Numbered from the stretch's first letter, positions 53,363 to 62,658 are shown. The stretch: 64,000 bases of DNA from Planctomycetota bacterium (GCA_021413885.1 JAIOPM010000004.1:23895-87894), one strand, 5' to 3'. Notes: a model not told the origin generated them from the letters alone. Numbers and translations are program-made.

Positions 53363-54559
53363 TCACTTCAACTTCGCGAGCGGCTCGACGACCTTCGAGT
53401 CGAACGAGCGCAGTTCCGCGGCGGTGACGCTCGCGTTCGCGCCGAGCGCTTCACGCACGATCGGCAACGCAGCGGCTTCGTCGAAGAAGAGCACATCGAC
53501 GTACTCGCGCTCGCGCCCGTCGACCCAACCGACGACGGTGCCGGCGTGGGCGGCGCGCAGGCGCGCGTCGAGATCGTTCGCGACCGCGTCGCGGAGCGTA
53601 CTGATCGCGAGATTCGAATCGGTGTCGAGCGGACGCCGTTCGAGCGCGTGCGAGAACGCGACGAAGCCCGCGCCCGCGCCGCTCTGCGCGACGCGGCCGA
53701 GCGTCTCGGTGCTCTCGAGCAGTTGGTAGTCCGCGACGAGATCGATGAAGCGCGACGCGCCACTCAACGTGTCGCCGAGGCGCGTTCCGGCGGCGTGCTC
53801 GCGTTCGGTGGGACCGTAGTGTTCGAGCACCTCCTCCGGCGCTTGGACGACGTCGAACTCCTCGCCGCGCAGGAACTCGACCAACGTCGGGTAGAGCTCG
53901 TCGCCGGTGAGCACGCCTTCTTCGTCGTCGGCCGGCGCGCTCTCGAGCAGGCGGATGTCGTGCGGACAACGCCGCAACATCGCGGCGCCGAGCGCGCGCT
54001 CGATCAAGCGTGTCGCCATCTGTTCGCGGTCCTTCACAACGAGCAACGTGAAGCCCTCGTGCCACACCGCGAGGTCGAGGCGCAACGCATCGCCGTCCCA
54101 ACTGCACGCGACGCGGAAATCGCTCGGCATCAAGTCGTGAGCACCGAGCTTCCCGAGCGACTGCGTCATGTCTCCGGGCGGACGCCACGCCACGAACTCC
54201 CAACCGGGAATCGCCGGCATTGCGGCGACGAGTTCCGCGCCGAGCAATTGCGTCAGACGATCGTCGCCGGGAACGAGGCAGATGCGCACCGACTCCGCCA
54301 CGGCGCCGTTCTCGGCGGAGAACGCGAGGCCGGGCGCGAGCTCCTTCAACTTCGCGCCGAGCTCCTGCGTCACCTGGGCGACGACGCTCGGCTCGCGCGC
54401 GAGCAAACCGGGCCGATAGGCGTCCGCGTGCGACGCGAACCACGCCCAGAATACCTGGACGCGCGAGCGGAACGACGCGGGCCGTTCTTGCGCGACGACC
54501 GGCAGCGCGCCGAGGACGAGCACCGCGACACCCAGACCTGCGAGGAAGCGACGGTTCAT
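53363..54559 (-). CDS. Exported protein of unknown function
   Basis: A 398-residue protein. The ATG at 54559, with TATTCT 6 nt upstream (54566-54571, minus), opens a signal peptide MNRRFLAGLGVAVLVLGALPVVA. The mature protein has 'VQVFWAWFASHADAYRPGL', 'GWEFVAWRPPGDMTQS' and 'TPTREREHAAGTRLGD'-like stretches that fit no family I know; an alpha/beta pattern is likely. A possible longer frame upstream is Arg-rich and was rejected. Divergent from the DUF1549 gene with about 200 nt between. Confidence 0.65.
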   Translation of the reverse strand: MNRRFLAGLGVAVLVLGALPVVAQERPASFRSRVQVFWAWFASHADAYRPGLLAREPSVVAQVTQELGAKLKELAPGLAFSAENGAVAESVRICLVPGDDRLTQLLGAELVAAMPAIPGWEFVAWRPPGDMTQSLGKLGAHDLMPSDFRVACSWDGDALRLDLAVWHEGFTLLVVKDREQMATRLIERALGAAMLRRCPHDIRLLESAPADDEEGVLTGDELYPTLVEFLRGEEFDVVQAPEEVLEHYGPTEREHAAGTRLGDTLSGASRFIDLVADYQLLESTETLGRVAQSGAGAGFVAFSHALERRPLDTDSNLAISTLRDAVANDLDARLRAAHAGTVVGWVDGREREYVDVLFFDEAAALPIVREALGANASVTAAELRSFDSKVVEPLAKLK

Positions 54560-54767
54560 CGCCGGAGAATACGCGACGGCGCTCGCGCCGTCTCCGCCGC
54601 GCCCGGGTCGTCGCGCGGCGCGCAACGCCGCGCCGATGAAATCGCGGCCGGGTGCGCGGCTCGACGGATCGGCGGTTCCTCTCGTAACCTGGTGCGCATG
54701 GCGTCGCCGAGTCGGAACCGTCGCTCCGGGCGTCGCTCGAACGGCCCGGATTCGTAGAGTGAGTTCC

Positions 54768-57700
54768 ATGGCGTCGTCGCGTCCGCTGTTCGTCGTGTCC
54801 TGCGTCACGGTGTTCGGCGTCGTCGCGGCGCTCGGCGCGGCTTCGAGCGGGGATCGCCCGGCCGCGGCTCGCGAGCCCGTGCGCTACGACCGCGACGTGC
54901 GGCCGATCCTGTCGGACCGTTGCTTCAAGTGTCATGGCTTCGACGCGGCGAGTCGCAAGGCGGAACTCCGGCTCGACGTCGCGGAGAGCGCGTACGCGGA
55001 GCGCGACGGTGGTCATGCGCTCGTCCCCGGCGACGTCTCGGCGAGCGCAGTCCTCGCGCGCATCGCGACCGACGATCCCGACGAGCAGATGCCGCCGGTC
55101 GACAGTCACAAACGCAAGCTCTCCGCCGACGAAGTCGCCGTCGTGCGCCGTTGGGTCGAAGAGGGCGCGAAGTACGAAGCGCATTGGTCGTTCGTCGCGC
55201 CGGTGAAGAGCGCGGTGCCGACAACGGAGCACGCGACGCGCAACGAGATCGACGCGTTCGTGCTCGCGAACCTTGAGCGTCACGGACTCGCCCCGAGCGC
55301 CGAAGCGCCGCGCGACGTGCTCTTGCGTCGGCTCTTCCTCGATCTCACCGGTCTGCCGCCGACGCCGGAGGAACTCGACGCCTTCCTCGCCGACACGCGG
55401 CCCGATGCGTACGAGCGTCGCGTCGATCAGCTGCTGAACGAAGAACCGTACAAGAGCCGCTACGCCGAGCGCATGACCGCGCCGTGGCTCGACCAAGCGC
55501 GTTACGCCGACACCAGCGGCATCCACATGGACGCCGGCCGTCAGATCTGGCCGTGGCGCGATTGGGTGCTCGCCGCATTCCGCGACGACTTGCCGTTCGA
55601 TCGTTTCGTGATCGAGCAACTCGCCGGCGACTTGCTGCCGAACGCGACGCAGGACCAGAAGATCGCGAGCGGCTTCAACCGCAACCACGTCACCACCGAC
55701 GAAGGCGGCGCGATCGACGAGGAGTACAAGGTCGAGTACGCGGCCGATCGCGTGAACACGACCGGCGCCGTGTTCCTCGGGCTGACCGTCGGTTGCGCGC
55801 GCTGCCACGATCACAAGTTCGATCCGGTCACGCAGGACGAGTACTACTCGCTGTTCGCGTTCTACGACTCGATCGAGGAGCCCGGCCTCTACTCGCAGGT
55901 CCCCGACGCGAACCGAGCGCTCGAGCCGTTCCTGCGCGTGCCGTCGAAGGCGCAGGAGGAGAAGCTCGCCGCGTTGGTCTCGGACCTCGCGACCGCGACG
56001 AAGGCGCTCGACGAACCGGTGCCCGGCGAGGACGAGCAACGCGCGAAGTTCCTCGACGACGTACGCGCGCGCGCCGGACTGCGTTGGGCCGAGGCTTCGC
56101 TCGCGAGCGCGTCGTCGAGCGGCGGCGCGACGTTGACGATCCAGCCGGACGGTTCGGCGCTCGCGAGCGGTACGAATCCGCCGATGGACGACTTCACGTT
56201 GACGCTGCGCACGCAGGCGACCGACCTGCGGCTCGTCGCGCTCGAGGCGTTGACCGACGAACGTCTGCCGAACGCGCGCGTCGGGCGCGCGCACAACGGC
56301 AACGCGGTGTTGACCGACTTCGAGGTCGACGCGGTTTCGCTCGTCGATGCTTCGAAGACGGAGCGCGTCCACTTCACGTGGGCCGTCGCCGACTTCGAGC
56401 AAGCGAACGGCGACTTCCGCGTGCTCAACACGATCGACGCGTCGGAGTCGAGCGGTTGGGCCGTCGACGGACACAATCGCACCGACGGACGCGCGGCGCT
56501 CTTCCTCGCCGATCGGCCTTTCGGTTTCGCGGGCGGCACCGAGTTGCGCGTCGTGCTGCGCCATCGCTCGATGTACACCGAGCACACGCTCGGCCGCGTG
56601 CGCGTGTCGTTCGCGTCGATCGCGGACGACGGGATCGCGCTCTTGCCGACCGCGTCGAGCGGTTGGTACCTCGCCGGACCGTTCGAGACCTCGCGCGAGA
56701 AGGTGTTCGACACCGCGTTCGGGCCGGAGAGCGTCGCCCAGCTCGATCTCGCGGCGAAGTTCGATGACAAGGGGGCCAAGGGCTGGAGCTTCGTCGAGAC
56801 GTTCGCCGACGACCGCGCGAACGGCGAGTTGCCGCAAGGCTCGAACGCGAGCTACGTCGCGAAGCGCGTCGTCGCGCCGAGCGCGCGCAAGCTCTCCATC
56901 TCGCTCGGCAGCGACGACGGCGCGCGCGTCTTCGTCGACGGCCGCGAGGTCTTCCAGAAGAACGTCGATCGCGCGCTCGCCGCGGATCAGGACGCGTTCG
57001 ACGTCGAGCTCTCGGCCGGCGAGCACGCGATCGTCTTCAAGATCGTCAACACCGGCGGCCAAGGCGGTTTCTATTGGCACGCGAAGGAACGGACCGGCGA
57101 ACTCGCCGGCGATCTCGTGTGGGCCGCGGGGCCGAAGACGGCGCTCGCCGCCGAGCGCGAAGCGCGTTTCGTCAAGGCGTGGCGCGTCGCCGAGTCGCCC
57201 GGTTTCCGCGCGGCGCTCGGGCGCGTCAATGATCTCGCGAAGAGCATCGCCGACGTCGAGGCGAGCGTGCCGTTGACGATGGTGATGAAGGAACTCGCGA
57301 TGCCGCGCGACACCTACGTCCTGACGCGCGGTCAGTACGACAAGCCCGACAAGAATCGCAAGGTCGAGCGCTCGGTGCCGCGCGCGCTCGGAACTTTGCC
57401 CGCCGACGCGCCGAAGGATCGTCTCGGTCTCGCGCAGTGGTTGGTGTCGAAAGACAATCCGCTGGTCGCGCGCGTCGCCGTCAATCGGTTGTGGGAGCTC
57501 TTCTTCGGCGCCGGTCTCGTGCGCTCGAGCGAGGACTTCGGTCATCAAGGCGAATGGCCGTCGAATCCGGAGTTGCTCGATTGGCTCGCGGTCGAATTCC
57601 GCGACGGCGATTGGGGCGTCAAGTCGATGGTGAAGCGCATCGTCACCAGCGCGACGTACCGTCAGAGTTCGCACGTCGATCCGAAGGCGCGCGAGCTCGA

Positions 57701-58364
57701 TCCCGACGACCGTTGGCTCGCGTACTACCCGCGTCGTCGCATGGGCGCCGAGCAGATTCGCGATCAAGCGCTCTACGTCGCCGGCCTGTTGGTCGAGAAA
57801 TTCGGCGGCCCGTCGGTCAAGCCGTACCAACCGGAAGGTCTGTGGCAGGAAGTCGCGATGCTGCAGTCGAACACGCGCGTCTACGAGCGCGGCATGGGCG
57901 ACGATCTGTGGCGCCGCAGCCTCTATACGTATTGGAAGCGCGCGTGTCCGCCGCCGTCGTTGATGACGTTCGACGCGCCGACGCGCGAGTTCTGCACGAT
58001 CCGTCGGCCGTCGACCAACACGCCGTTGCAGGCGTTGGTGCTGTGGAACGACGAGCAATACGTCGAAGCGGCGCGCGCTCTCGCCGAGCGGTCGTTGCGC
58101 GGGAGCGGGGACGAGCGCGCGAAGCTCGCGACGATGATCCGCCGCGCGACGGCGCGTCTTCCGAACGACGAAGAGCTCGCGCTCTTCACCGAGGCCCTCG
58201 GCGCGTTCCGCGAGCGCTTCCGCGCGGCGCCCGACGACGCGAAGAAGTTGGTCGCGGTCGGCGAGCGAGCGACCGACATGGAGCTCGATCCCGTCGAGCT
58301 CGCGGCGTGGGCGATGGTCGCCGGCGCGTTGCTCGATCTCGACGCGACTCTCTCACAGAGCTGA
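54768..58364 (+). CDS. DUF1549/DUF1553 planctomycete-type cytochrome protein
   Basis: A 1198-residue exported protein with signal (PLFVVSCVTVFGVVAALGAA). Order: planctomycete cytochrome c domain with C52-F-K-C55-H56 and 'LVPGDVSASAVLARI'; DUF1549 (about 150-370), containing LTGLPPTPEELDAF, WLDQARYADTSG and a second heme-like CARCHDHKFDP; a beta-sandwich/PA14-like insert (about 420-790, 'GSDDGARVFVDG'); DUF1553 (about 880-1190, NPLVARVAVNRLWELFFG, FGHQGEWPSNPELLDWLA). Such proteins always pair with a DUF1501 gene, as here: it starts 2 nt after this stop. Role proposed for the family: surface polysaccharide or sulfated-glycan processing; unproven. TAGAGT lies 7 nt before the ATG. Confidence 0.94.
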   Translation: MASSRPLFVVSCVTVFGVVAALGAASSGDRPAAAREPVRYDRDVRPILSDRCFKCHGFDAASRKAELRLDVAESAYAERDGGHALVPGDVSASAVLARIATDDPDEQMPPVDSHKRKLSADEVAVVRRWVEEGAKYEAHWSFVAPVKSAVPTTEHATRNEIDAFVLANLERHGLAPSAEAPRDVLLRRLFLDLTGLPPTPEELDAFLADTRPDAYERRVDQLLNEEPYKSRYAERMTAPWLDQARYADTSGIHMDAGRQIWPWRDWVLAAFRDDLPFDRFVIEQLAGDLLPNATQDQKIASGFNRNHVTTDEGGAIDEEYKVEYAADRVNTTGAVFLGLTVGCARCHDHKFDPVTQDEYYSLFAFYDSIEEPGLYSQVPDANRALEPFLRVPSKAQEEKLAALVSDLATATKALDEPVPGEDEQRAKFLDDVRARAGLRWAEASLASASSSGGATLTIQPDGSALASGTNPPMDDFTLTLRTQATDLRLVALEALTDERLPNARVGRAHNGNAVLTDFEVDAVSLVDASKTERVHFTWAVADFEQANGDFRVLNTIDASESSGWAVDGHNRTDGRAALFLADRPFGFAGGTELRVVLRHRSMYTEHTLGRVRVSFASIADDGIALLPTASSGWYLAGPFETSREKVFDTAFGPESVAQLDLAAKFDDKGAKGWSFVETFADDRANGELPQGSNASYVAKRVVAPSARKLSISLGSDDGARVFVDGREVFQKNVDRALAADQDAFDVELSAGEHAIVFKIVNTGGQGGFYWHAKERTGELAGDLVWAAGPKTALAAEREARFVKAWRVAESPGFRAALGRVNDLAKSIADVEASVPLTMVMKELAMPRDTYVLTRGQYDKPDKNRKVERSVPRALGTLPADAPKDRLGLAQWLVSKDNPLVARVAVNRLWELFFGAGLVRSSEDFGHQGEWPSNPELLDWLAVEFRDGDWGVKSMVKRIVTSATYRQSSHVDPKARELDPDDRWLAYYPRRRMGAEQIRDQALYVAGLLVEKFGGPSVKPYQPEGLWQEVAMLQSNTRVYERGMGDDLWRRSLYTYWKRACPPPSLMTFDAPTREFCTIRRPSTNTPLQALVLWNDEQYVEAARALAERSLRGSGDERAKLATMIRRATARLPNDEELALFTEALGAFRERFRAAPDDAKKLVAVGERATDMELDPVELAAWAMVAGALLDLDATLSQS

Positions 58365-58366
58365 CG

Positions 58367-59830
58367 ATGAACCCGCTCGAAGAACGGCACCTCGGGCTCA
58401 CGCGGCGGCGGTTCTTCGCGTCGTCGGCGAAGACGTTCGGCGCGGGGCTCGGGTCGCTCGCGATGTCGTCGTTGCTCGGGGATTCGCTGTTCGCGCGCTC
58501 GACCGATGCCAACGGCGCACCGCGCGGCCCGCACTTCGCGCCGAAGGCGAAGCGCGTCATCTACATGCACATGGAGGGCGCGCCGAGTCAGCTCGACCTC
58601 TACGACTACAAGCCCGAGTTGCGCCGACGCTTCGACCAAGATCTGCCCGACTCGATCCGCCAAGGCCAACGCCTGACCGGGATGACCAGCGGCCAAACGC
58701 GCTTCCCCGTCGCGCCGTCGATCTTCAAGTTCTCGCGCTACGCGAACAACCAGGACGGCGTTTGGTTGAGCGAGCTCCTGCCGCACACCGCGAGCGTCGC
58801 GCACGAGCTCTGCGTCGTGAACTCGATGCGCACCGACGCGATCAACCACGAGCCCGGCATCACGTTCTTCCAGACCGGCAACCAACAGCCCGGTCGTCCG
58901 TCGTTCGGCGCGTGGACGAGCTACGGCCTCGGCAGCATGAACGCGAACCTGCCGACGTTCGTCGTGTTGATCACGCAAGGCCTCGGCAACATGCAGGCGC
59001 TCTCCGCGCGCTTCTGGGGTTCGGGTTTCCTCCCGAGCGAGCACCAAGGTTGCAAGCTGCGCAGCTCCGGCGATCCGGTGCTCTACCTGAAGGATCCCGA
59101 CGGTGTGACGCGCGCGGATCGGCGGCGCATGCTCGACCTCGTCGCGGCGATGAACGAGCGCGAGTCCCGCGCCAGCCTCGACCCCGAGATCGACGCGCGC
59201 ATCGCGCAGCACGAGATGGCGTTCCGTATGCAGATGTCGGTGCCCGAGCTCGTCGACTTCTCCGACGAGGACGAGGAGACGCTCGCGCTCTACGGCGACG
59301 ACGCGCGCAAGCCCGGCACGTTCGCGTCGAACTGCTTGCTCGCGCGCCGCCTCGCCGAACGCGGCGTGCGCTTCATCCAGCTCTACATGCGCGGTTGGGA
59401 CCAACACAACGGCCTGCCGAACGAGATCAAGCTCCAGGCGAAGGCCGTCGACCAAGGTCAGGCCGCGTTGATCAAGGATCTGCGGCGACGCGGTTTGCTC
59501 GACGACACGCTGATCCTGTGGGGCGGCGAATTCGGGCGCACCGTCTACAGCCAAGGCACGTTGACCGAGACCGACTACGGTCGCGATCACCATCCGCGGT
59601 GTTTCTCGGTGTGGCTCGCCGGCGGCGGGATCAAGCCGGGCATCACGTACGGCAAGACCGACGAGTACAGCTACAACATCGTCGAGAACCCGCTCGAGGT
59701 GCACGACCTCCACGCGACGATGCTGCGGTGTCTCGGGCTCGATCACTTGCGGTTGACGTACTTCCACGAAGGCCGCGACTATCGGTTGACCGACGTGTCG
59801 GGGCGCGTGGTGCCCGAGCTCCTGAGCTGA
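58367..59830 (+). CDS. DUF1501 Tat-exported sulfatase-like protein
   Basis: A 487-residue protein of the alkaline-phosphatase-like fold. The N-terminus has a twin-arginine signal (LTRRRFFASSAKTFGAGLG). Family blocks: VIYMHMEGAPSQLDLYDYKP, ELLPHTASVAHELCVVNSM, QTGNQQPGRPSFGAW, LYMRGWDQHNGL and LWGGEFGRTVYSQG with DYGRDHHPRCFSVWLAGGG. Family partner of the DUF1549/1553 gene, translated after a TGA-CG-ATG junction. Metal-dependent hydrolase activity is expected from the fold but not shown for the family. Confidence 0.94.
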   Translation: MNPLEERHLGLTRRRFFASSAKTFGAGLGSLAMSSLLGDSLFARSTDANGAPRGPHFAPKAKRVIYMHMEGAPSQLDLYDYKPELRRRFDQDLPDSIRQGQRLTGMTSGQTRFPVAPSIFKFSRYANNQDGVWLSELLPHTASVAHELCVVNSMRTDAINHEPGITFFQTGNQQPGRPSFGAWTSYGLGSMNANLPTFVVLITQGLGNMQALSARFWGSGFLPSEHQGCKLRSSGDPVLYLKDPDGVTRADRRRMLDLVAAMNERESRASLDPEIDARIAQHEMAFRMQMSVPELVDFSDEDEETLALYGDDARKPGTFASNCLLARRLAERGVRFIQLYMRGWDQHNGLPNEIKLQAKAVDQGQAALIKDLRRRGLLDDTLILWGGEFGRTVYSQGTLTETDYGRDHHPRCFSVWLAGGGIKPGITYGKTDEYSYNIVENPLEVHDLHATMLRCLGLDHLRLTYFHEGRDYRLTDVSGRVVPELLS

Positions 59831-59832
59831 CG

Positions 59833-61413
59833 ATGGCGCCGCCGTTTCCCGCGTGGCTCGAGGTGTTCGGTCGCTTGCACCCGCTGGTGTTGCACTTGCC
59901 GATCGGACTGTTCGTCGGGTTGGCGGTGGTCGAGTTGCTTGGCGCGTTCGGCGTGTTCGAACTTCCGCGCCGCGTCACCGGCGTCTGGGTCGGGCTCGCG
60001 GCGTTGAGCGCCTGCGCGACGGCGGCGAGCGGTTGGGTGCTCTCGCACGAGAGCGGCTACGGCGGTGAGACGCTCGAGCGGCACGAGACGTTGGGTTTGA
60101 TCGTCGGCGGGCTCGCGCTCGTCGTCTCCGCGTTGCACTGGATGACGCGCGGCGGTTCGCGCGTCGGCGTCGTGCGCGTCTATCGCTTCGTCCTCTTCGT
60201 CGCCGCCGCGGTGCTCGTGCCGACCGGACATTTCGGCGCGACGTTGACGCACGGCGAGGACTTTCTGCTCGAGCCTCTGCGCGAAAAACCCGCGCCGCCG
60301 GTCGAAGCCGCGCCCGTCGCGTCGACCTACGCAACCGTGATCGCGCCGATCCTCGCGTCGCGTTGCACCGCGTGCCACGGCGAGTCGAAGCACAAGGGCA
60401 AGCTCGCGCTCCACACTCCGGAAGCGATCGCGAAGGGCGGCGAGTCGGGACCGCCGATCGATCGCGCGCGGCCGAGCGAGAGCGAGATGCTGCGTCGCTT
60501 GAAGACGCCGCTCGACGACGACGATCACATGCCGCCCGGCGAGAAGCCGCAGCCGACCGCGGAAGAATCGGCCGCGCTGGAAGCGTGGATCTCGGCCGGT
60601 GCGCCGTTCGAAGGTGTCGTGAACGGCGTCGCAACGACGAGCGCGCGCACGAGTGCGATCGAAACACCGACTCCGCCGAAGCCGCCCAAGCCGATTGGCC
60701 CGTCGGACGACGCACTCGCCGCGTTGTCGACGGCCTTCATCCACGTCGAAACCGTCGAGCGCGAGACGCACTCGCTGTGGATCGATTTCTCCGCGGTTGC
60801 CACCGACACGGACGACGCGGCGGTCGAGCGCCTGGTCGCGCCGGTCGGCGAATTCGTCGCGGAGCTGACGCTCGCGCGCACGAAGGTCGGAGCCGGAGCG
60901 CTGGCGCTCGCCGCGAAACTCCCGCGCTTGCGCCGTCTCGATCTACGCGCCGCGCCGATCGACGACGCGGCGCTCGCGAAGCTCGCCGGTCACGCCGCGC
61001 TCGCGGAACTCGTGCTCGCGCAGACGAAACTGACCGACGCGTCGGTCGACACGTTGCTCGCGCTGCCCGCGCTCACGCGCGTCTTCCTGTGGAGGAGCGG
61101 TGTCGGCGCCGAAGGTCTCGCGCGTTTGCGCGCCGCGCGTCCGACGCTGATCGTCGACGCGGGCGACGAGCCCGACTCCGCGCCGACGAACGCGGAGACC
61201 GAGATCAAACTCACGAGCGACGCGCCGCTGCCCGGCGCCGCGCCGATCGTCGCTTCGCTCGTGCCGATCAACACGAAGTGCCCGGTCTCCGGCTCGCCGA
61301 TCAACCCGAAGTACTCGGTGGTCCACGACGGCAAGGTGATCGGCTTCTGCTGCCCGAACTGCCCGAAGGAGTTCTGGGCCGACCCGACGAAGTTCCTGTC
61401 GAAGCTCGAGTGA
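59833..61413 (+). CDS. DUF2231-like membrane protein fused to cytochrome c, leucine-rich repeats and YHS-like domain
   Basis: A 526-residue protein. Four membrane helices (about 18-38, 50-70, 86-105, 117-135) form a DUF2231-like domain, with HPLVLHLPIG at its start and conserved His at H16, H21 and H84. A planctomycete cytochrome c domain follows with C178-T-A-C181-H182 and 'DHMPPGEKPQPTAEE'. Then leucine-rich-repeat-like strands (about 300-430, 'LPRLRRLDLRAAPIDDAALAKL'). The C-terminus (473-526) is YHS/TRASH-like with CPVSGSPINPKYSVV and FCCPNCPKEFWADP, which may bind a metal. Third gene of the cytochrome operon (TGA-CG-ATG again); its stop lies inside a long inverted repeat. Confidence 0.88.
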   Translation: MAPPFPAWLEVFGRLHPLVLHLPIGLFVGLAVVELLGAFGVFELPRRVTGVWVGLAALSACATAASGWVLSHESGYGGETLERHETLGLIVGGLALVVSALHWMTRGGSRVGVVRVYRFVLFVAAAVLVPTGHFGATLTHGEDFLLEPLREKPAPPVEAAPVASTYATVIAPILASRCTACHGESKHKGKLALHTPEAIAKGGESGPPIDRARPSESEMLRRLKTPLDDDDHMPPGEKPQPTAEESAALEAWISAGAPFEGVVNGVATTSARTSAIETPTPPKPPKPIGPSDDALAALSTAFIHVETVERETHSLWIDFSAVATDTDDAAVERLVAPVGEFVAELTLARTKVGAGALALAAKLPRLRRLDLRAAPIDDAALAKLAGHAALAELVLAQTKLTDASVDTLLALPALTRVFLWRSGVGAEGLARLRAARPTLIVDAGDEPDSAPTNAETEIKLTSDAPLPGAAPIVASLVPINTKCPVSGSPINPKYSVVHDGKVIGFCCPNCPKEFWADPTKFLSKLE

Positions 61414-61524
61414 GACGTACGGAGCCAGCCTCGCCTCGGCCGTTTTCACCGGCCCGCGTCCTTCCAGTTGCTACGTCGTCGGCCGGCGAAAACGGCCGAG
61501 GCGAGGCTGGCTCCGTACGTCTCA
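61411..61524. repeat. Long perfect inverted repeat carrying the stop codons of two convergent genes
   Basis: Left arm 61411-61447 and right arm 61488-61524 are perfectly complementary over 37 bp (TGAGACGTACGGAGCCAGCC..., ending GTTTTC). After one mismatch, CCGGCC (61449-61454) pairs with GGCCGG (61481-61486). The loop is 26 nt. The first TGA is the stop of the gene at 59833 and the last TCA is the stop of the convergent gene at 61522. It should terminate transcription from both sides. The arm recurs at 63968-64000, so it is a dispersed element. Confidence 0.92.
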
Positions 61525-62406
61525 GTAGCCCGCGGTCCAATCGACGACGTTGAGCAGCGGCTCGCCCTTCGCGAAGCGGCGCAAGTTTTCCGCGAAGAGC
61601 GCGTCGGCGCGTTCTTGCGTCAACGCGGCCTGAGCCGCGACGTGCGGCGTGATCAAGACGTTGTCGAGCTGCCACAGCTCGTGATCGGCCGGCAGCGGTT
61701 CGGGATCGGTGACGTCGAGGCACGCGCCGCCGAGGTGCTTCGACTTCAGCGCGTCGATCAGCGCCGCGGTGTCGCACACCTTGCCGCGCGCGATATTGAT
61801 CAGGATGGCGCCGGGCTTCATCGCGGCGAACGCTCGTGCGTCGAACAGATGCTCGGTCTCGGGCGTCAGCGGCACGCAGAGCACGACGACGTCGGACTCC
61901 GGCAGCAACTCGAAGAGCTTGTCGGCGAGCTCGACGCGATCGACGAACGCCGGCGCGTCGGTTCCGCTACGGCGCGTCGCGACGACGCGCATCTCGAAAC
62001 CCTTGGCGCGCCGCGCCACTTCGGTGCCGATGCCGCCGAGGCCGACGACGCACAGCGTGCGGCCCGCGAGCGCGAACGGCTCGTGCTCGCCGCCTTCGCG
62101 ATTCCAACGGCCTTCGCGTTGCGCTCGCCACGAGCTCGGCAGATCACGCGAGAGCGCGAGCAACATGGCGAAGACGTGATCGGCGATCGCCGGTCCGTGC
62201 ACGCCGCGCAAGTTGCAGAAGACGATCTCCGAGCGCGCCTTCAATGCGTCGAGGCCGAGGTAGCGATCGACGCCGGCGCTCATCGCCTGCACGTAGCGCA
62301 GCTTCTTCGCCGCGGAGAGGAATTCGCTCGACACGAACCGCGCGTCGCAACCGTCGGCTTCGGCGGCGCGCTTCAGCGCTTCTTCGCGCGAGAGGTTCGC
62401 GAGCAA
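61522..62406 (-). CDS. D-2-hydroxyacid dehydrogenase (truncated reading frame)
   Basis: The readable frame from a TTG at 62406 gives 294 residues of an NAD-dependent D-2-hydroxyacid dehydrogenase. The Rossmann loop is GLGGIG (122-127). Catalytic residues R207 (NIARGKV), E236 (DPEPLP) and H255 (TPHVAAQ) are all present. The first strand of the substrate domain is missing: codons for ELLFLAGEISEDEQDRLYAL continue in frame upstream to a TAG at 62515-62517, and beyond it to an ATG at 62658. No proper start exists in between. Either this TTG starts a shortened protein, or the gene is broken or read through. Confidence 0.8.
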   Translation of the reverse strand: MLANLSREEALKRAAEADGCDARFVSSEFLSAAKKLRYVQAMSAGVDRYLGLDALKARSEIVFCNLRGVHGPAIADHVFAMLLALSRDLPSSWRAQREGRWNREGGEHEPFALAGRTLCVVGLGGIGTEVARRAKGFEMRVVATRRSGTDAPAFVDRVELADKLFELLPESDVVVLCVPLTPETEHLFDARAFAAMKPGAILINIARGKVCDTAALIDALKSKHLGGACLDVTDPEPLPADHELWQLDNVLITPHVAAQAALTQERADALFAENLRRFAKGEPLLNVVDWTAGY

Positions 62407-62658
62407 GCGGACGTTCGGCGCGAGCGCGTAGAGTCGGTCCTGCTCGTCCTCGGAGATCTCGCCGGCGAGGAAGAGGAGCTCCTTCTTGCCGCCCTCGGTT
62501 TCGAGCGCGACGCGCTAGCCGCGGTCGGAGCCGATCGCCTGCGCGTCGGTCAGGCTCGCGACCGGTGTCGGCGGCGCGACCTTCTCCGCGGCGCGACACG
62601 CGGAGACGGCGACGAGCAGGAACGCGAGCGACGCGACACGACGCGGAGTGGCTTGCAT
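62407..62658 (-). pseudogene. 5' part of the dehydrogenase gene: lipoprotein signal, amber codon, N-terminal strand
   Basis: From the ATG at 62658 (TACGAT 6 nt upstream) the frame gives MQATPRRVASLAFLLVAVSAC, a lipoprotein signal with lipobox VSAC, then a linker of 26 residues ending IGSDRG. A TAG stands at codon 48 (62515-62517). After it, the same frame continues RVALETEGGKKELLFLAGEI into the dehydrogenase without further stops. The intact product would be a lipid-anchored, exported dehydrogenase. A single-base nonsense change (for example CAG to TAG), a sequencing error or suppression could explain it. Confidence 0.7.

Noticed and set aside
54560..54808. An N-terminal extension (84 codons) of the exported protein at 53363
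   Set aside because: Arg-rich and overlaps the start of the divergent gene; the ATG at 54559 opens a clean signal peptide with TATTCT 6 nt upstream.
53451..58058. A 1535-codon open frame on the minus strand
   Set aside because: It is antisense to the DUF1549/DUF1553 gene, which has clear heme and domain motifs; the antisense product has none.
62515..62517. TAG as a pyrrolysine or other recoded sense codon
   Set aside because: No downstream insertion element is evident, no methylamine methyltransferase context exists and TAG is used as an ordinary stop elsewhere in the window (for example arsC, glnA).
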